A stretch of 64,000 bases of DNA from an uncultured Bacteroidia bacterium (GCA_902774145.1 CACYHC010000010.1:25607-89606); one strand, 5' to 3'. Numbered from the stretch's first letter, positions 54,747-63,903 are shown. The notes: generated by a model from the sequence alone, not told the origin. Numbers and translations are program-made.

Positions 54747-55754
54747 TTAAAATAGAAAATTGACACGCTTTCTGATACTCTTACAATGACTTGCACGAGA
54801 GACCAATAATGAAGGAATGCAACTTAAGCCCATTATAACAATGATAAATACAATTCTGCGAAGATGAACGCTATGGATATATGAAAAAGAATTTATACTC
54901 AAGTAGTTTAGCACAAACATCTGTGTTAAGAAGATATACCAAGAATTCTTCCCCATCCATGTCAAAAATCTAAACACCCGGTTATCTTTCAACCTTTTTC
55001 CCAGCCGGATTAAAACGATAAAGACAAACAGCGTCCAGAAATAAGATGGCCATTGTTGATAAGACCATCCGTAATCAAGAATAACCGGAGAAAGATTCAA
55101 ATACCTGCAAAACAACAAATAAACAAACGAAATAGCTACGCCAACCGCACAAAACCAGTTGAAATGATAAACATTCTGTCTCTTCAAATAGAAATAAACC
55201 GGCACACACAAAAAAATGTACCGCACGCAACTAATCCGATACATCCAACTAGGCACACCAAACTTAACACACAAAAAATTAAGTACGATGCAAACAAGAA
55301 GTACGGCAAGCCCCCCCCCATATGCGAATCGAGAAAGAAGCCAATAAAGGATAGGTATAAGAAGCCACAATTGAATATATATAATTAAATAATAACTCCC
55401 TGGTCCATAACACCCACCAGCACGAATGACATCCTTAACGATTAGAGACTCGCCAGAAATCAACATAATTACAGCTTCAAGCACCGAAACAATTATGAAC
55501 GGGATAATGATACTAACAACTACTCTAAAAAACCTTCTTTTTGTAAACCATCTACTAAAAACTTTCCCATCATCTTTACTAGAAATCTTCCAAAAGGACA
55601 AATAAAATGTAACAAAAAGGAAGAGAGGCACTGCTTGCCCAATATGCAACTGACAACGCGATATTGAAAGAAAATTTTGGGATAATGTATGTAACAAAAT
55701 CACAGATATAATAGCCACGCCCTTGATAAAGTCTATTTCTTGAATACGTTTCAT
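54747..55754 (-). CDS. Acyltransferase-3 family membrane protein
   Basis: A 335-residue membrane protein with about ten helices. It begins IQEIDFIKGVAIISVILLHTLSQ, which has the catalytic-type His of the acyltransferase-3 fold, followed by QAVPLFLFVTFYLSFW and RFFRVVVSIIIPFIIV. Later MGKNSWYIFLTQMFVLNYL is also typical. It is likely an O-acetyltransferase decorating the polysaccharide. Second member of this family in the locus (the other is at 34652). Confidence 0.83.
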   Translation of the reverse strand: MKRIQEIDFIKGVAIISVILLHTLSQNFLSISRCQLHIGQAVPLFLFVTFYLSFWKISSKDDGKVFSRWFTKRRFFRVVVSIIIPFIIVSVLEAVIMLISGESLIVKDVIRAGGCYGPGSYYLIIYIQLWLLIPILYWLLSRFAYGGGLAVLLVCIVLNFLCVKFGVPSWMYRISCVRYIFLCVPVYFYLKRQNVYHFNWFCAVGVAISFVYLLFCRYLNLSPVILDYGWSYQQWPSYFWTLFVFIVLIRLGKRLKDNRVFRFLTWMGKNSWYIFLTQMFVLNYLSINSFSYIHSVHLRRIVFIIVIMGLSCIPSLLVSRASHCKSIRKRVNFLF

Positions 55755-55787
55755 ATTCAGGACGAACGAGACCTCTCAAGTGATTTT

Positions 55788-56795
55788 TTATTCAACCATA
55801 TCCATACTAAACCTTTCTCCCCTCTTCAAATCTCTTACCGCTATTTTGCCAAGTATATCTGGTAGATATTTAGGATGGAGCCCGTATCCAGGGCGCACGC
55901 AACGCACGTTCTTTTCTGTAATGATATTCCCTATTTTCACATCTTCCGCCACATACAGAGAACGACAAAACTCACGCCCCTTAATCATTGAAAGATCTGT
56001 TGGATAGACAACATTCCCTATAGCTCTTTCCACATTTCGAACAGACTTAACCATCGATGCAAATTCCGTTTTATCCATAGAAAAAGCAGCGTCTGGGCCG
56101 CCTATACTCCTGTCAAGGATAAAATGCTTCTCCACCATAGACGCGCCCAATGCCACCGCGGCAACGGCCACATCGCACCCCATAGTATGGTCACTCAATC
56201 CAACCTTCACACCATATCGCTCCCCCATATCCACCATAGTGCGCAAATTAGCTTCTTCAATAGGCGCAGGATAAGCAGACGTGCATTTCAAAAGCGTAAT
56301 ATCATTGTTCCCTACTTTCTTGCAAGTATCTATAGCCAGCTCAATGTCTTCCGGCATCGCTATCCCCGTCGAAATCACCATCGGCTTTCCTTTCTTCGCC
56401 GCATATCCAATAAGCCCGACATCGGTTATTTCAAAGCTGGCTATTTTTATGATGGGATTCCCCAACTCTTCCAAGAAATCAACTGCCGTTTTATCGAAGG
56501 GGGTTGAGAAGCATACTAATCCCAAGTGTCTTGCCTCTTCAAAGATGGCTTGATGCCACTCCCAAGGTGTATAAGCTTCTTTGTAAAGATTATATAGGGT
56601 CTTCCCCTCCCAAAGCCCCTTACCAATAACAAAATCTGAATTATCGCAATCTATTGTGAGCGTGTCGGCAGTATATGTCTGAATCTTGATTGCATCTGCT
56701 CCTGTTTCTTTTACTGCACGGACAGATTCAATCGCCAAATCCAAGGTATGACCATGGTTGGCGGAAAGCTCTGCTACGATAAAGGTCCTGCTCAT
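55788..56795 (-). CDS. pseI: Nonulosonate synthase, PseI-like (pseudaminic acid synthase)
   Basis: A 335-residue NeuB-family synthase that condenses phosphoenolpyruvate with a 6-carbon amino sugar. FIVAELSANHGHTLDLAIES, GADAIKIQTYTADTLTID, FSTPFDKTAVDFLEELGNP and VGLSDHTMGCDVAVAAVALGASMVEKHF are NeuB motifs; the ending carries the antifreeze-like SAF domain (RSLYVAEDVKIGNIITEKNVRCVRPG). DADTLT.D and GLWEG.TLY.LYKEA in this region are the PseI-like form. It overlaps the PseH-like gene by 4 bases. The true product could be another nonulosonate, since PseB and PseG are not seen. Confidence 0.87.
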   Translation of the reverse strand: MSRTFIVAELSANHGHTLDLAIESVRAVKETGADAIKIQTYTADTLTIDCDNSDFVIGKGLWEGKTLYNLYKEAYTPWEWHQAIFEEARHLGLVCFSTPFDKTAVDFLEELGNPIIKIASFEITDVGLIGYAAKKGKPMVISTGIAMPEDIELAIDTCKKVGNNDITLLKCTSAYPAPIEEANLRTMVDMGERYGVKVGLSDHTMGCDVAVAAVALGASMVEKHFILDRSIGGPDAAFSMDKTEFASMVKSVRNVERAIGNVVYPTDLSMIKGREFCRSLYVAEDVKIGNIITEKNVRCVRPGYGLHPKYLPDILGKIAVRDLKRGERFSMDMVE

Positions 56796-57247
56796 CGAAT
56801 CTTTAGCAAATAGTATATAAATTCACTATCTTGAGATTGCCTCAAATAGCCCAATTTCTCGTGGTATCTGATAGATTTTAGATTATCCGGTTTTACCTTT
56901 GCACTTAAAGCCTTGATGACATTAGGAAGATTATGGATAATCTGGTGCTCCCACTTTTCCGTTTCTCCCGTTCCTTGAGTTGATGGATTTGCAATAATTC
57001 CACGTTCCCAGACGCCATCCCCTTCATTTGTAAGATTGTATGTCCCCATCAACGCACCATCTTTATAAATGGCATAGTAATATCTATTTTCATTACCCCG
57101 CAGTCCCTCTACAAAACGAAAATGATCTTCTTCTTTAATAACATCAGGATTCACCATCCATTTTCTAATTTCCTCACTATTCCGGAGAGCCAGGATTTCA
57201 CGATGCTGTTCAATGGAACAATCTAAATAGTTTACTACTTCATACAT
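56792..57247 (-). CDS. pseH: GNAT N-acetyltransferase, PseH-like
   Basis: A 151-residue GNAT-fold protein. EILALRNSEEIRKWMVNPDVIKEEDHFRFVEGL at the start and NLKSIRYHEKLGYL at the end match PseH, which acetylates UDP-4-amino-4,6-dideoxy-altrosamine in the pseudaminate pathway. ATG 57247 gives the conserved start; ATG 57277 would add ten residues and overlap the upstream gene more. Located directly before pseI. Confidence 0.72.
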   Translation of the reverse strand: MYEVVNYLDCSIEQHREILALRNSEEIRKWMVNPDVIKEEDHFRFVEGLRGNENRYYYAIYKDGALMGTYNLTNEGDGVWERGIIANPSTQGTGETEKWEHQIIHNLPNVIKALSAKVKPDNLKSIRYHEKLGYLRQSQDSEFIYYLLKIR

Positions 57248-57800
57248 CTTGATGTAAGATAGCATGTAGAACGACATCCTTATATTCTCCGTTAACGCAA
57301 CAATGGTCTTTCAGGGTAGCCTCTCTGTTAAAACCGAATTTTTCCAACACAGCATAGAGATGAGGCCGCAAATCAAAGGCGTAAGTAAAAATCTTATGCA
57401 GCCCAAGATCTTTAAAGGCGACATCTTTCAACATCGTAAGAAAGGAGCACCAGTGTTCGGCAAAAGAATCCCTTTCCAGCCTGGTATCCATAATAAAGGA
57501 TATCTCGGCGTTTTTGTCAATCCAATTGATATGAACTAGACCTCCATAACCAATACAGAAATCATTCTCCAGATAGGAGAATAGTATCTGATCTGGTTTA
57601 GGATTATCAAACAATTTGGCTACAACGTTGTCAAAATACAACTGTTGATCCTCTTCGGTGAGAAGTCGATTCTGACGCAGGTGATATATCTGTTCGTTGC
57701 GCCACTTCATTATAAGGAATCGGTCCTCATAACGAATCGGGACAATGGAATAATCGCCCAGACACCATTCCTGTTGTTTTAGACAAGTATAGCTTGTCAT
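57240..57800 (-). CDS. GNAT acetyltransferase (RimJ/RimL type)
   Basis: A 186-residue GNAT protein: YSIVPIRYEDRFLIMKWRNEQIYHLRQ, IGYGGLVHINWIDKNAEISFIMDT and AVLEKFGFNREATLKDH. It is one of three GNAT genes in the nonulosonate block and could acetylate a second amino group or a side chain. The start at 57800 follows the stop of the class III aminotransferase by 4 bases; the longer frame is a shadow. The exact acceptor is unknown. Confidence 0.72.
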   Translation of the reverse strand: MTSYTCLKQQEWCLGDYSIVPIRYEDRFLIMKWRNEQIYHLRQNRLLTEEDQQLYFDNVVAKLFDNPKPDQILFSYLENDFCIGYGGLVHINWIDKNAEISFIMDTRLERDSFAEHWCSFLTMLKDVAFKDLGLHKIFTYAFDLRPHLYAVLEKFGFNREATLKDHCCVNGEYKDVVLHAILHQDV

Positions 57801-57804
57801 TCTT

Positions 57805-59112
57805 TTAATTAAGTCGTTTAAATCCAGCCTGACAAACCGGACCATCAAGCGCCTTCATCACATCTTCACCATCCTCAAAGTCTCGAATTTTGGCAAATAG
57901 CGGATCGAGAGCCTGATAATAATCTTCCAAAACATTATCCGTATGGGCAAGACAAGTGTACATAAGCGTCCCTGCTATATACCCCTTCTTTAACATCTCC
58001 TGCGTAACATAGGTTTTGTATGCAAGGGCATTGGGGGAATTGAAGGTAAAACCTGCCAATGCGGGGATTCCCCACTGGCTAATCTGTAACCCATACTTAT
58101 CGGCCATCTTTTGCCAACGTTCTTTATTTTTAAGTCCCTGCTTAGTGATAAATTCCCAAGATTTGGTCTTTTCCATTACATCGAGAGTTGCCAAAGCCGC
58201 CGTCGGGCCGATACGATCCGTCCAGAATGTAGAACTTATCCAAGAACCTTGGGCGGCATCCATTATTTCCTTTTTCCCAAGTACTGCGGCAATAACGTAA
58301 CCATTCCCCATCGTCTTGGAGTAAATGGTCATATCAGGATAGACACCATATTTCTTGTGCAAACCTCCAAAGGTCTCACGAAAACCAGAGGTACACTCAT
58401 CAAAAATAAGGACAACGCCATATTCATCACAAAGGTTTCTGATATGCTCAAGGTAGCCTTCTGCTGGCCCAAAGTTGCGACATACTTCCATCTTCACGGC
58501 CGCAAGATCCGGAGTGTTTCGGATTATAGCCTCAATCTCCTCAAAATCGTTATAATGGAAAGGAATAGACGTGCCTCGCAACGCTGCCGGCACTCCGGCA
58601 ACAGGGATTCCGGGAAGTAAATGACCGGCAAGCGCATCATTTTCCCCTAGATTCACCGATACATACCAATCGTGCCAGCCATGATATCCGCAAATGGCGA
58701 CCTTATCCTTTCCTGTGAACGCACGAGCGATACGAACACACATAGAGTTGGCTTCACCACCTCCACGTGTGTAGCGGACACCGCCAGCCCAAGGATTCAT
58801 CTTAATCAAGCGTTCGGCAAGATAAACTTCCTCAGGACAATTTAACGTAGTAAGATTGCCCTCCCGAACAATTTTCATAACAGCTTCATCAACTTCTTCA
58901 CGCGCATAACCAAGCGTGTTGGTTCCGACTCCCATCAGCCCACAGTCAATGTACTCCTTCCCATCCAAATCCCATACATGACAACCTTTAGATTTACTAA
59001 AGTATGCCGGCCAGTTTTCAGGAAGAAGTTGCTCCGGCCGCTTTGAAAGGAGGGATGTACCTCCAGGTATCATGGTTTTCGCTTTCTTGTAAAGCTCTTG
59101 ACCTTTTCCCAT
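57805..59112 (-). CDS. Class III (glutamate-1-semialdehyde-like) aminotransferase
   Basis: A 435-residue PLP enzyme of the class III fold. MIPGGTSLLSKRPEQLLPENWPAYF at the start, RYTRGGGEANSMCVRIARAFTGKDKVAICGYHGWHDW, VVLIFDECTSGFRETFGG and DMTIYSKTMGNGYVIAAVLGKK (PLP lysine) resemble GSA-aminomutase (HemL) relatives found in glycan loci. It is flanked by the SpsF-like cytidylyltransferase and GNAT genes. In such clusters it is thought to build an amino group on the nonulosonate or its side chain, but the substrate is not known here. Confidence 0.82.
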   Translation of the reverse strand: MGKGQELYKKAKTMIPGGTSLLSKRPEQLLPENWPAYFSKSKGCHVWDLDGKEYIDCGLMGVGTNTLGYAREEVDEAVMKIVREGNLTTLNCPEEVYLAERLIKMNPWAGGVRYTRGGGEANSMCVRIARAFTGKDKVAICGYHGWHDWYVSVNLGENDALAGHLLPGIPVAGVPAALRGTSIPFHYNDFEEIEAIIRNTPDLAAVKMEVCRNFGPAEGYLEHIRNLCDEYGVVLIFDECTSGFRETFGGLHKKYGVYPDMTIYSKTMGNGYVIAAVLGKKEIMDAAQGSWISSTFWTDRIGPTAALATLDVMEKTKSWEFITKQGLKNKERWQKMADKYGLQISQWGIPALAGFTFNSPNALAYKTYVTQEMLKKGYIAGTLMYTCLAHTDNVLEDYYQALDPLFAKIRDFEDGEDVMKALDGPVCQAGFKRLN

Positions 59113-59114
59113 TT

Positions 59115-59891
59115 CTATTTTTTTAAAATGTGATTCTCCCTATGCGATTTCTCCAATCCCTCATTATAATGAAACTTACTATTTAAACTACGAATTTCAT
59201 TATGTTCTAACAGAAAGTCAATATATGTTTTCCAGTCCTTATCAATTCCTAAATTTGTTATCAATTGATGGATGACTGCAAAATCTTCCGGTTCATCAAT
59301 CGTTATACGATACTCATTAGCATTATAATTCCCTTGAGGGTTTTTATAATAGTACGATTTAAACTTGTCGCCACCCTTGGCTGTCCCATTTTCCCAAATA
59401 TAGGTCATTACATGTTCTCGGTCAGAGCTCATAACGGCCTCATCATATGCTCTTTTCAATGAAGAAAACTTAACGACTTCAGTATCAAGTCCGTCCGGAA
59501 AGCTTTGAGGATCTGTAGAGACATAGTCATAATCATGTTCTATTGCAAACTGCACAATCTCATCTATCAGTTTGGAGTCGACAAGAGGGCAGTCTGAAGT
59601 AAACCTAACAACATAATCAGGATTTTCTGGTGCAGCTGTATTATAAAACCGGTCCAAAACATCATTGACGGAGCCCTTATAATACTCAACCCCTAGCTTA
59701 TCAGCGATAGCAACAATATACTTTGAACCCTCTTCATCTGTTGTAGCTATCCTTAATTTATCTATCGCTTTAGCTTGAAGTATTCTCCGCAAATGGATTT
59801 CCAATAAGGTCATTCCATTCACTTCTTTCAATATTTTGGCAGGCAGACGGGTAGACCCGTATCTAGCTTGGGTAATAGCAAGAACTTTCAT
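59115..59891 (-). CDS. SpsF-like cytidylyltransferase family protein
   Basis: A 258-residue nucleotidyltransferase of the CTP_transf_3/SpsF group: MKVLAITQARYGSTRLPAKIL is the nucleotide-binding start (R and K contacts), VVRFTSDCPLVDSKLIDEIV contains the metal-binding Asp, and ITIDEPEDFAVIHQLI lies near the end. It likely activates a sugar acid with CMP (or a similar nucleotide) for transfer. The classic PseF/NeuA type is not seen, so this may be the activating step for the nonulosonate (inference). Confidence 0.78.
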   Translation of the reverse strand: MKVLAITQARYGSTRLPAKILKEVNGMTLLEIHLRRILQAKAIDKLRIATTDEEGSKYIVAIADKLGVEYYKGSVNDVLDRFYNTAAPENPDYVVRFTSDCPLVDSKLIDEIVQFAIEHDYDYVSTDPQSFPDGLDTEVVKFSSLKRAYDEAVMSSDREHVMTYIWENGTAKGGDKFKSYYYKNPQGNYNANEYRITIDEPEDFAVIHQLITNLGIDKDWKTYIDFLLEHNEIRSLNSKFHYNEGLEKSHRENHILKK

Positions 59892-59892
59892 T

Positions 59893-60723
59893 TTAGTTCC
59901 AATTTACCGGGTTTAACAACTCTTGTTCTTTTACTTCAATTTCAATATCAATAGGCATATCCTTTACAGATGCAAGGTTCATCTTCAACTGTTCTACATT
60001 ATCCACACCTATCAAAACACCATCAATATATGGATTCTGAAGGTTATGGTTCAGCGCAATCTCGGAAATGCTTAAACCGCTTTTCTTTGAGAACTCATCC
60101 AACTGAAGGAGATACTTTTTCATAGGCTTCAATTTCTCGGGGAGGACTTCCCTGTCTTTGAAGAACAAGCCTTGAAGAAAAGTGCTGCGAACATGTATCT
60201 CCACCCCCATCTCGTGTAACTCTCGCATATACGGGAGGAACTTCTTATCAAAGATATTGAATGGAACTTGTATCAAATCAAAGGGAGATTTGTTATCAAG
60301 AATAAACAGAAGTTCCTCTGGTGTATAAAGAGAGAAGCCTATCTTTTGTACTCTTCCTGATTCTTTCAGAGCGACAAACTCTTCCCACGCCTTTGGATTA
60401 TTCTTATATACCTCAAAGTGATGAAGAAGATATCCATAAAGCTTATCCACTTTTAACCTTTTCAACGAACAAATAAACTTCTCGCCAACGGATATCTCTC
60501 CTTTGGGGTACTTTGAAACAATCCTAAAACCTTCTGTTGGTGTTGTGCACTTGCCAAGAATTTCCTCAGAGTTCCCGTAGGCGCTGGAAGTATCCAAGGT
60601 TGTAATACCACCTCTTGCAGCCTCCTCGAGAATACCAATTACGGCCTTCTCGCAGGGACGGCCAGCTGAATTAACGCCATATTGAAGGCCAAACTGGACG
60701 GTTCCAAGGACCAATTTACTCAT
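59893..60723 (-). CDS. Aldo/keto reductase
   Basis: A 276-residue TIM-barrel oxidoreductase using NAD(P)H: SKLVLGTVQFGLQYGVNSAGRP, GITTLDTSSAYGNSEEILGK with Asp and Tyr of the catalytic tetrad, YGYLLHHFEVYKN (His) and IVSKYPKGE (Lys). It sits between the GNAT gene and the SpsF-like gene, with stop-start overlaps or gaps of a few bases. It may reduce a keto sugar or side chain in the nonulosonate pathway. Confidence 0.85.
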   Translation of the reverse strand: MSKLVLGTVQFGLQYGVNSAGRPCEKAVIGILEEAARGGITTLDTSSAYGNSEEILGKCTTPTEGFRIVSKYPKGEISVGEKFICSLKRLKVDKLYGYLLHHFEVYKNNPKAWEEFVALKESGRVQKIGFSLYTPEELLFILDNKSPFDLIQVPFNIFDKKFLPYMRELHEMGVEIHVRSTFLQGLFFKDREVLPEKLKPMKKYLLQLDEFSKKSGLSISEIALNHNLQNPYIDGVLIGVDNVEQLKMNLASVKDMPIDIEIEVKEQELLNPVNWN

Positions 60724-61249
60724 TTGGATTGACCTTTCCGTACATTATATCATCGACATATTCACCATTGCACAAATATTGGCTATGTTTGATACCTTCC
60801 TGCTCATAACCATTTTTAATAAAAGCTTTCACCGAACCAACATTTGGAGAATAAACACCCCCCCATAATTTATGGAGTTTAAGCGTATTAAATGCGAAAG
60901 CAGTGGCAAGACTGATAGCTTCAGTTGCTATACCCTTACCCCAATAGTCTTTCTCGCCAATGAGGAAACCTATGTCGGCATAACGATGGTAGTGGTTGAT
61001 ACCTCCAATCTTGATGTTCCCAATGTGTTTGTTATTTTCCTTAACAAAAATGCCCAACTGATAATTATTGTCATTAGTTACAGAACGGATAAATGCCTTG
61101 GTGCTCTCAATTGTGTGGACAAGAAAACGACTCTCCAAAAACTGATTAATATCAGGATTATTCATCCAATGTACATAATCTTCAGAAACATCATCTTCCG
61201 TTAAACGGCGAAGGTAGATTCTATCACCATATAGGATTGGAGTATCCAT
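60716..61249 (-). CDS. GNAT acetyltransferase (RimJ/RimL type)
   Basis: A 177-residue GNAT protein: IYLRRLTEDDVSEDYVHWMNNPDINQFLE, IGNIKIGGINHYHRYADIGFLIGEKDYWGKGIATEAISLA (acetyl-CoA loop YWGKGIAT) and SVKAFIKNGYEQEGIKHSQYL. ATG 61249 is preferred to the TTG at 61258. Third GNAT gene of this block; either this or 56792 may be the PseH function. Confidence 0.75.
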   Translation of the reverse strand: MDTPILYGDRIYLRRLTEDDVSEDYVHWMNNPDINQFLESRFLVHTIESTKAFIRSVTNDNNYQLGIFVKENNKHIGNIKIGGINHYHRYADIGFLIGEKDYWGKGIATEAISLATAFAFNTLKLHKLWGGVYSPNVGSVKAFIKNGYEQEGIKHSQYLCNGEYVDDIMYGKVNPNE

Positions 61250-61397
61250 ATTCAACACTTCATGTAATGCTTATACATCAATATTAGCCCGTCCTGACGG
61301 TCTCAAGAAACTCATCGGATAGCCTTGAACAAAAGACCATAAAGACACACGGACTTCGCATAGATGGTAAAAAGCTCCAATCCGTGTAAAATCCACT
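61250..61397. other. Non-coding gap between pseC and the GNAT gene
   Basis: A 148-base gap, the longest inside the polysaccharide operon. A 7-bp inverted repeat (ACACGGA / TCCGTGT) spans about 61351-61388, too weak to call a terminator. No ORF, RNA gene or exact TAnnTTTG match is seen. Confidence 0.4.
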
Positions 61398-62594
61398 CTA
61401 TTCAAAGTAATATGCGACAACTTTCTTTACTGCCTCAATCACATTATCCGTATCCTCTTCAGTAAGTGAAGGATAAAGAGGAATGCTCATTATGCCTTTA
61501 TATACATTCTCCGCAACAGGGCAAAGGCCTTTTTCATACCCTCTATGCTTGTAAAAAGGAAACCAATATACAGGCACATAGTGTATTTGACATTGAACAT
61601 TCTCTGCACTCATAGCATCAAAGAACTGACGACGCGTGCAAGTAAGTTTATCTAAATCAAGACGAATGATATAAAGGTGACGGCAGGTATCGGATTCCGG
61701 GATTTCTTTTTGAATGATTATTCCGGGAAGGTCTTTGAAAGCCTCATTGTATTTCTTTACTATCTCTGCTCGGCGCTGTTTGAAACTTTCTAACTTCCCT
61801 AGTTGACTCAGTAAGAGTGCCGCCTGAAAGTCAGTCATTCGATAGTTGAACCCAAGGCTAATCTGTTCATAATACCAGGGCCCCTCGTGAGGAGCTTCTT
61901 CCATCAACTCATCTTCATGCGTAATCCCATGCGTATGGGCAAGCACGAGTTTCTTGTACAGGTCCTCACTGTTTGTCGTGATGGCACCCCCCTCTCCACT
62001 TGTGATGGTCTTAACCGGATGGAAACTAAAACAAGTCATATCAGCAAGGCTTCCCACTTTTCTGCCGTTGTAAGCCGTACCAATTGCGTGGGCTGCATCT
62101 TCAATGAAGACGAGATGGAATTCGTCACAGATTTGGCGAATTTCTTTAATCTTTACTGCCTGGCCGGTGAAATCAACCGCTACAATGGCTTTCGTCTTCG
62201 GCGTTATATGCGCACGAATGCTGACAGGGTCAATGTTCCAGGTTTCAGGGTCTATGTCGGCAAAGACAGGCGTTGCGCCACAATAGACAGCACAGTTGGC
62301 GCTAGCGGCAAATGTAAGCGGAGTAGTAATCACTTCATCACCGGGCCCCAGGCCGGCTGCAATGCAGGCGCAGTGGAGCGATGCGGTGCCATTACTGCAA
62401 ACCACAGCGTGTTTTGCCCCCGTGTATTCCGCAAGTTTTCTCTCGGCTTCTGCGACCTTTGGGCCGCAGGTGATGAAGGGCCCGCGAAGGACATCGGCTA
62501 CGGCTTGGATATCATCCTCGCCTATACATTGACGACCATAGTAAATTTTTGTCTCCCGTACGGGTTTTCCGCCAAAAATTGCCAACTTTTCCAT
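61398..62594 (-). CDS. pseC: UDP-4-amino-4,6-dideoxy-N-acetyl-altrosamine transaminase PseC-like
   Basis: A 398-residue DegT-family PLP enzyme. KIYYGRQCIGEDDIQAVADVL at the start is typical of PseC; CSNGTASLHCACIAAGLGPGDEVITTPLTFAASANCAVYCGA, FIEDAAHAIGTAYNGRKVG and FSFHPVKTITSGEGGAITTN (PLP lysine) follow. It aminates C4 of the 4-keto-altrosamine made by PseB. PseB is not in the window. It begins the nonulosonate block, 18 bases after wzt. Confidence 0.9.
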   Translation of the reverse strand: MEKLAIFGGKPVRETKIYYGRQCIGEDDIQAVADVLRGPFITCGPKVAEAERKLAEYTGAKHAVVCSNGTASLHCACIAAGLGPGDEVITTPLTFAASANCAVYCGATPVFADIDPETWNIDPVSIRAHITPKTKAIVAVDFTGQAVKIKEIRQICDEFHLVFIEDAAHAIGTAYNGRKVGSLADMTCFSFHPVKTITSGEGGAITTNSEDLYKKLVLAHTHGITHEDELMEEAPHEGPWYYEQISLGFNYRMTDFQAALLLSQLGKLESFKQRRAEIVKKYNEAFKDLPGIIIQKEIPESDTCRHLYIIRLDLDKLTCTRRQFFDAMSAENVQCQIHYVPVYWFPFYKHRGYEKGLCPVAENVYKGIMSIPLYPSLTEEDTDNVIEAVKKVVAYYFE

Positions 62595-62612
62595 AGTAAG
62601 ATATTTGTCGTA

Positions 62613-63887
62613 TTAGCAAATTTCCCAATCAAGCAAGGTGCTTAAATATCCTCCCCTTCCATTGCCCCGAAGAGTGGACTCATCGGAAAGCGTAAACATA
62701 CAGACATATCGAGGTGAATCCACTTCATAGCTTTTAGCCATCTGTGGCCCTGTAAAATTCAGATAAACAGAATATTCTCCGGGCGCCAAGGTTCTCTTCG
62801 GCACCGTTATATCAATTTGGGATGTCCCCAGAGGAAGCATCTCCAACTTATTCGCAGTCAAATCATTGCTATCAGATATCCACGCAGCAACACCATCTGC
62901 CTTGGTAAACTGCAAATAACCATATAGACCAGGGACACGATTCTTGACATTGACCGTCATTCGAATATGAAAATCATCATCACAAGAAAAAATTGATTTT
63001 CCTTCCCCTTTGCTATCAAGCAGTTCAACTTTTGTGACTTGAAAGTCTTTCTCCGGATTAAGTTCCTTCTGCCATAGGGCACCAAGACTCTCCAATGAAT
63101 CATTTAAGTACATATCGCAAATGTGGTTTACTTCACCATCTGCTTTTATGCCACCGTTTTCCATTAAGATGCCTCTACTGCACAAACTGCGGATACTTCC
63201 CATATTATGGCTTACAAACAACACGGTCCGCCCTTCACCACTACTTACATCCTTCATTTTCCCAATTGCTTTCCGCTGAAATTCCGCATCGCCCACGGCA
63301 AGGACCTCGTCCACAACAAGGATTTCCGGATCCAGGAAGGCGGCCACGGCAAAGCCCAGACGTACCGTCATACCGGAGCTGTAGCGTTTGACGGGGGTGT
63401 CGATGTAGCGCTCGCAGCCGGAGAAATCGATAATCTCGTCCAGTTTGCGGGAGATGTCGTTCTTGGTCATGCCCAGGATGGCGCCGTTCATGTAGATGTT
63501 CTCGCGGCCGGTCATCTCGGGATGGAAGCCGGTACCGACTTCGAGTAGGGAGCCGATGCGGCCGCGGGCCTTGATAGAGCCCGTTGTGGGACCGGTGACG
63601 CGGGAAAGGAGTTTGAGCAGGGTGCTTTTTCCAGCGCCGTTCTTTCCGATGATGCCCACGACGTCTCCTTGTTCTACTTTGAAGTCGATGTCGCGCAGGG
63701 CCCAGACGTATTCGCTGTCGGCGGCGGTGGAACGGTCGTTGACGGAGCCGATTTTGAGGTACGGGTCTTCTTTGTGCAGGACGGAGGTCTGCCACCAGCG
63801 GTTGAGGTCGTGGCTCAGGGTCCGGGTGGAGACCAGTCCCAGGCGGTATTGCTTGCTTACGTTGTTAAACTCTATTGCTGTAGCCAT
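62613..63887 (-). CDS. wzt: ABC exporter ATPase Wzt with polysaccharide-binding C-terminal domain (composition mosaic)
   Basis: A 424-residue ATPase that drives export of undecaprenyl-linked polysaccharide with the Wzm permease. Walker A is GIIGKNGAGKSTLLKLLSRV, the signature is KRYSSGMTVRLGFAVAAFLDPEI, and Walker B is ILVVDEVLAVGDAEFQRK, all in the first 250 residues. The remaining 170 residues form a beta-sandwich, Wzt C-terminal-like domain (CDDDFHIRMTVNVKNRVPGLYG, LAPGEYSVYLNFTGPQMAKSY) that recognises the polymer end. Bases 63280-63887 are GC-rich, whereas 62613-63270 are AT-rich; the change falls just after Walker B. This suggests the C-terminal part was replaced by recombination. Confidence 0.9.
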   Translation of the reverse strand: MATAIEFNNVSKQYRLGLVSTRTLSHDLNRWWQTSVLHKEDPYLKIGSVNDRSTAADSEYVWALRDIDFKVEQGDVVGIIGKNGAGKSTLLKLLSRVTGPTTGSIKARGRIGSLLEVGTGFHPEMTGRENIYMNGAILGMTKNDISRKLDEIIDFSGCERYIDTPVKRYSSGMTVRLGFAVAAFLDPEILVVDEVLAVGDAEFQRKAIGKMKDVSSGEGRTVLFVSHNMGSIRSLCSRGILMENGGIKADGEVNHICDMYLNDSLESLGALWQKELNPEKDFQVTKVELLDSKGEGKSIFSCDDDFHIRMTVNVKNRVPGLYGYLQFTKADGVAAWISDSNDLTANKLEMLPLGTSQIDITVPKRTLAPGEYSVYLNFTGPQMAKSYEVDSPRYVCMFTLSDESTLRGNGRGGYLSTLLDWEIC

Positions 63888-63903
63888 AATTTTTCTGTCA
63901 ATG

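Noticed and set aside
61351-61388. Possible terminator before the GNAT gene
   Set aside because: Only 7 paired bases, large loop and no U-run.
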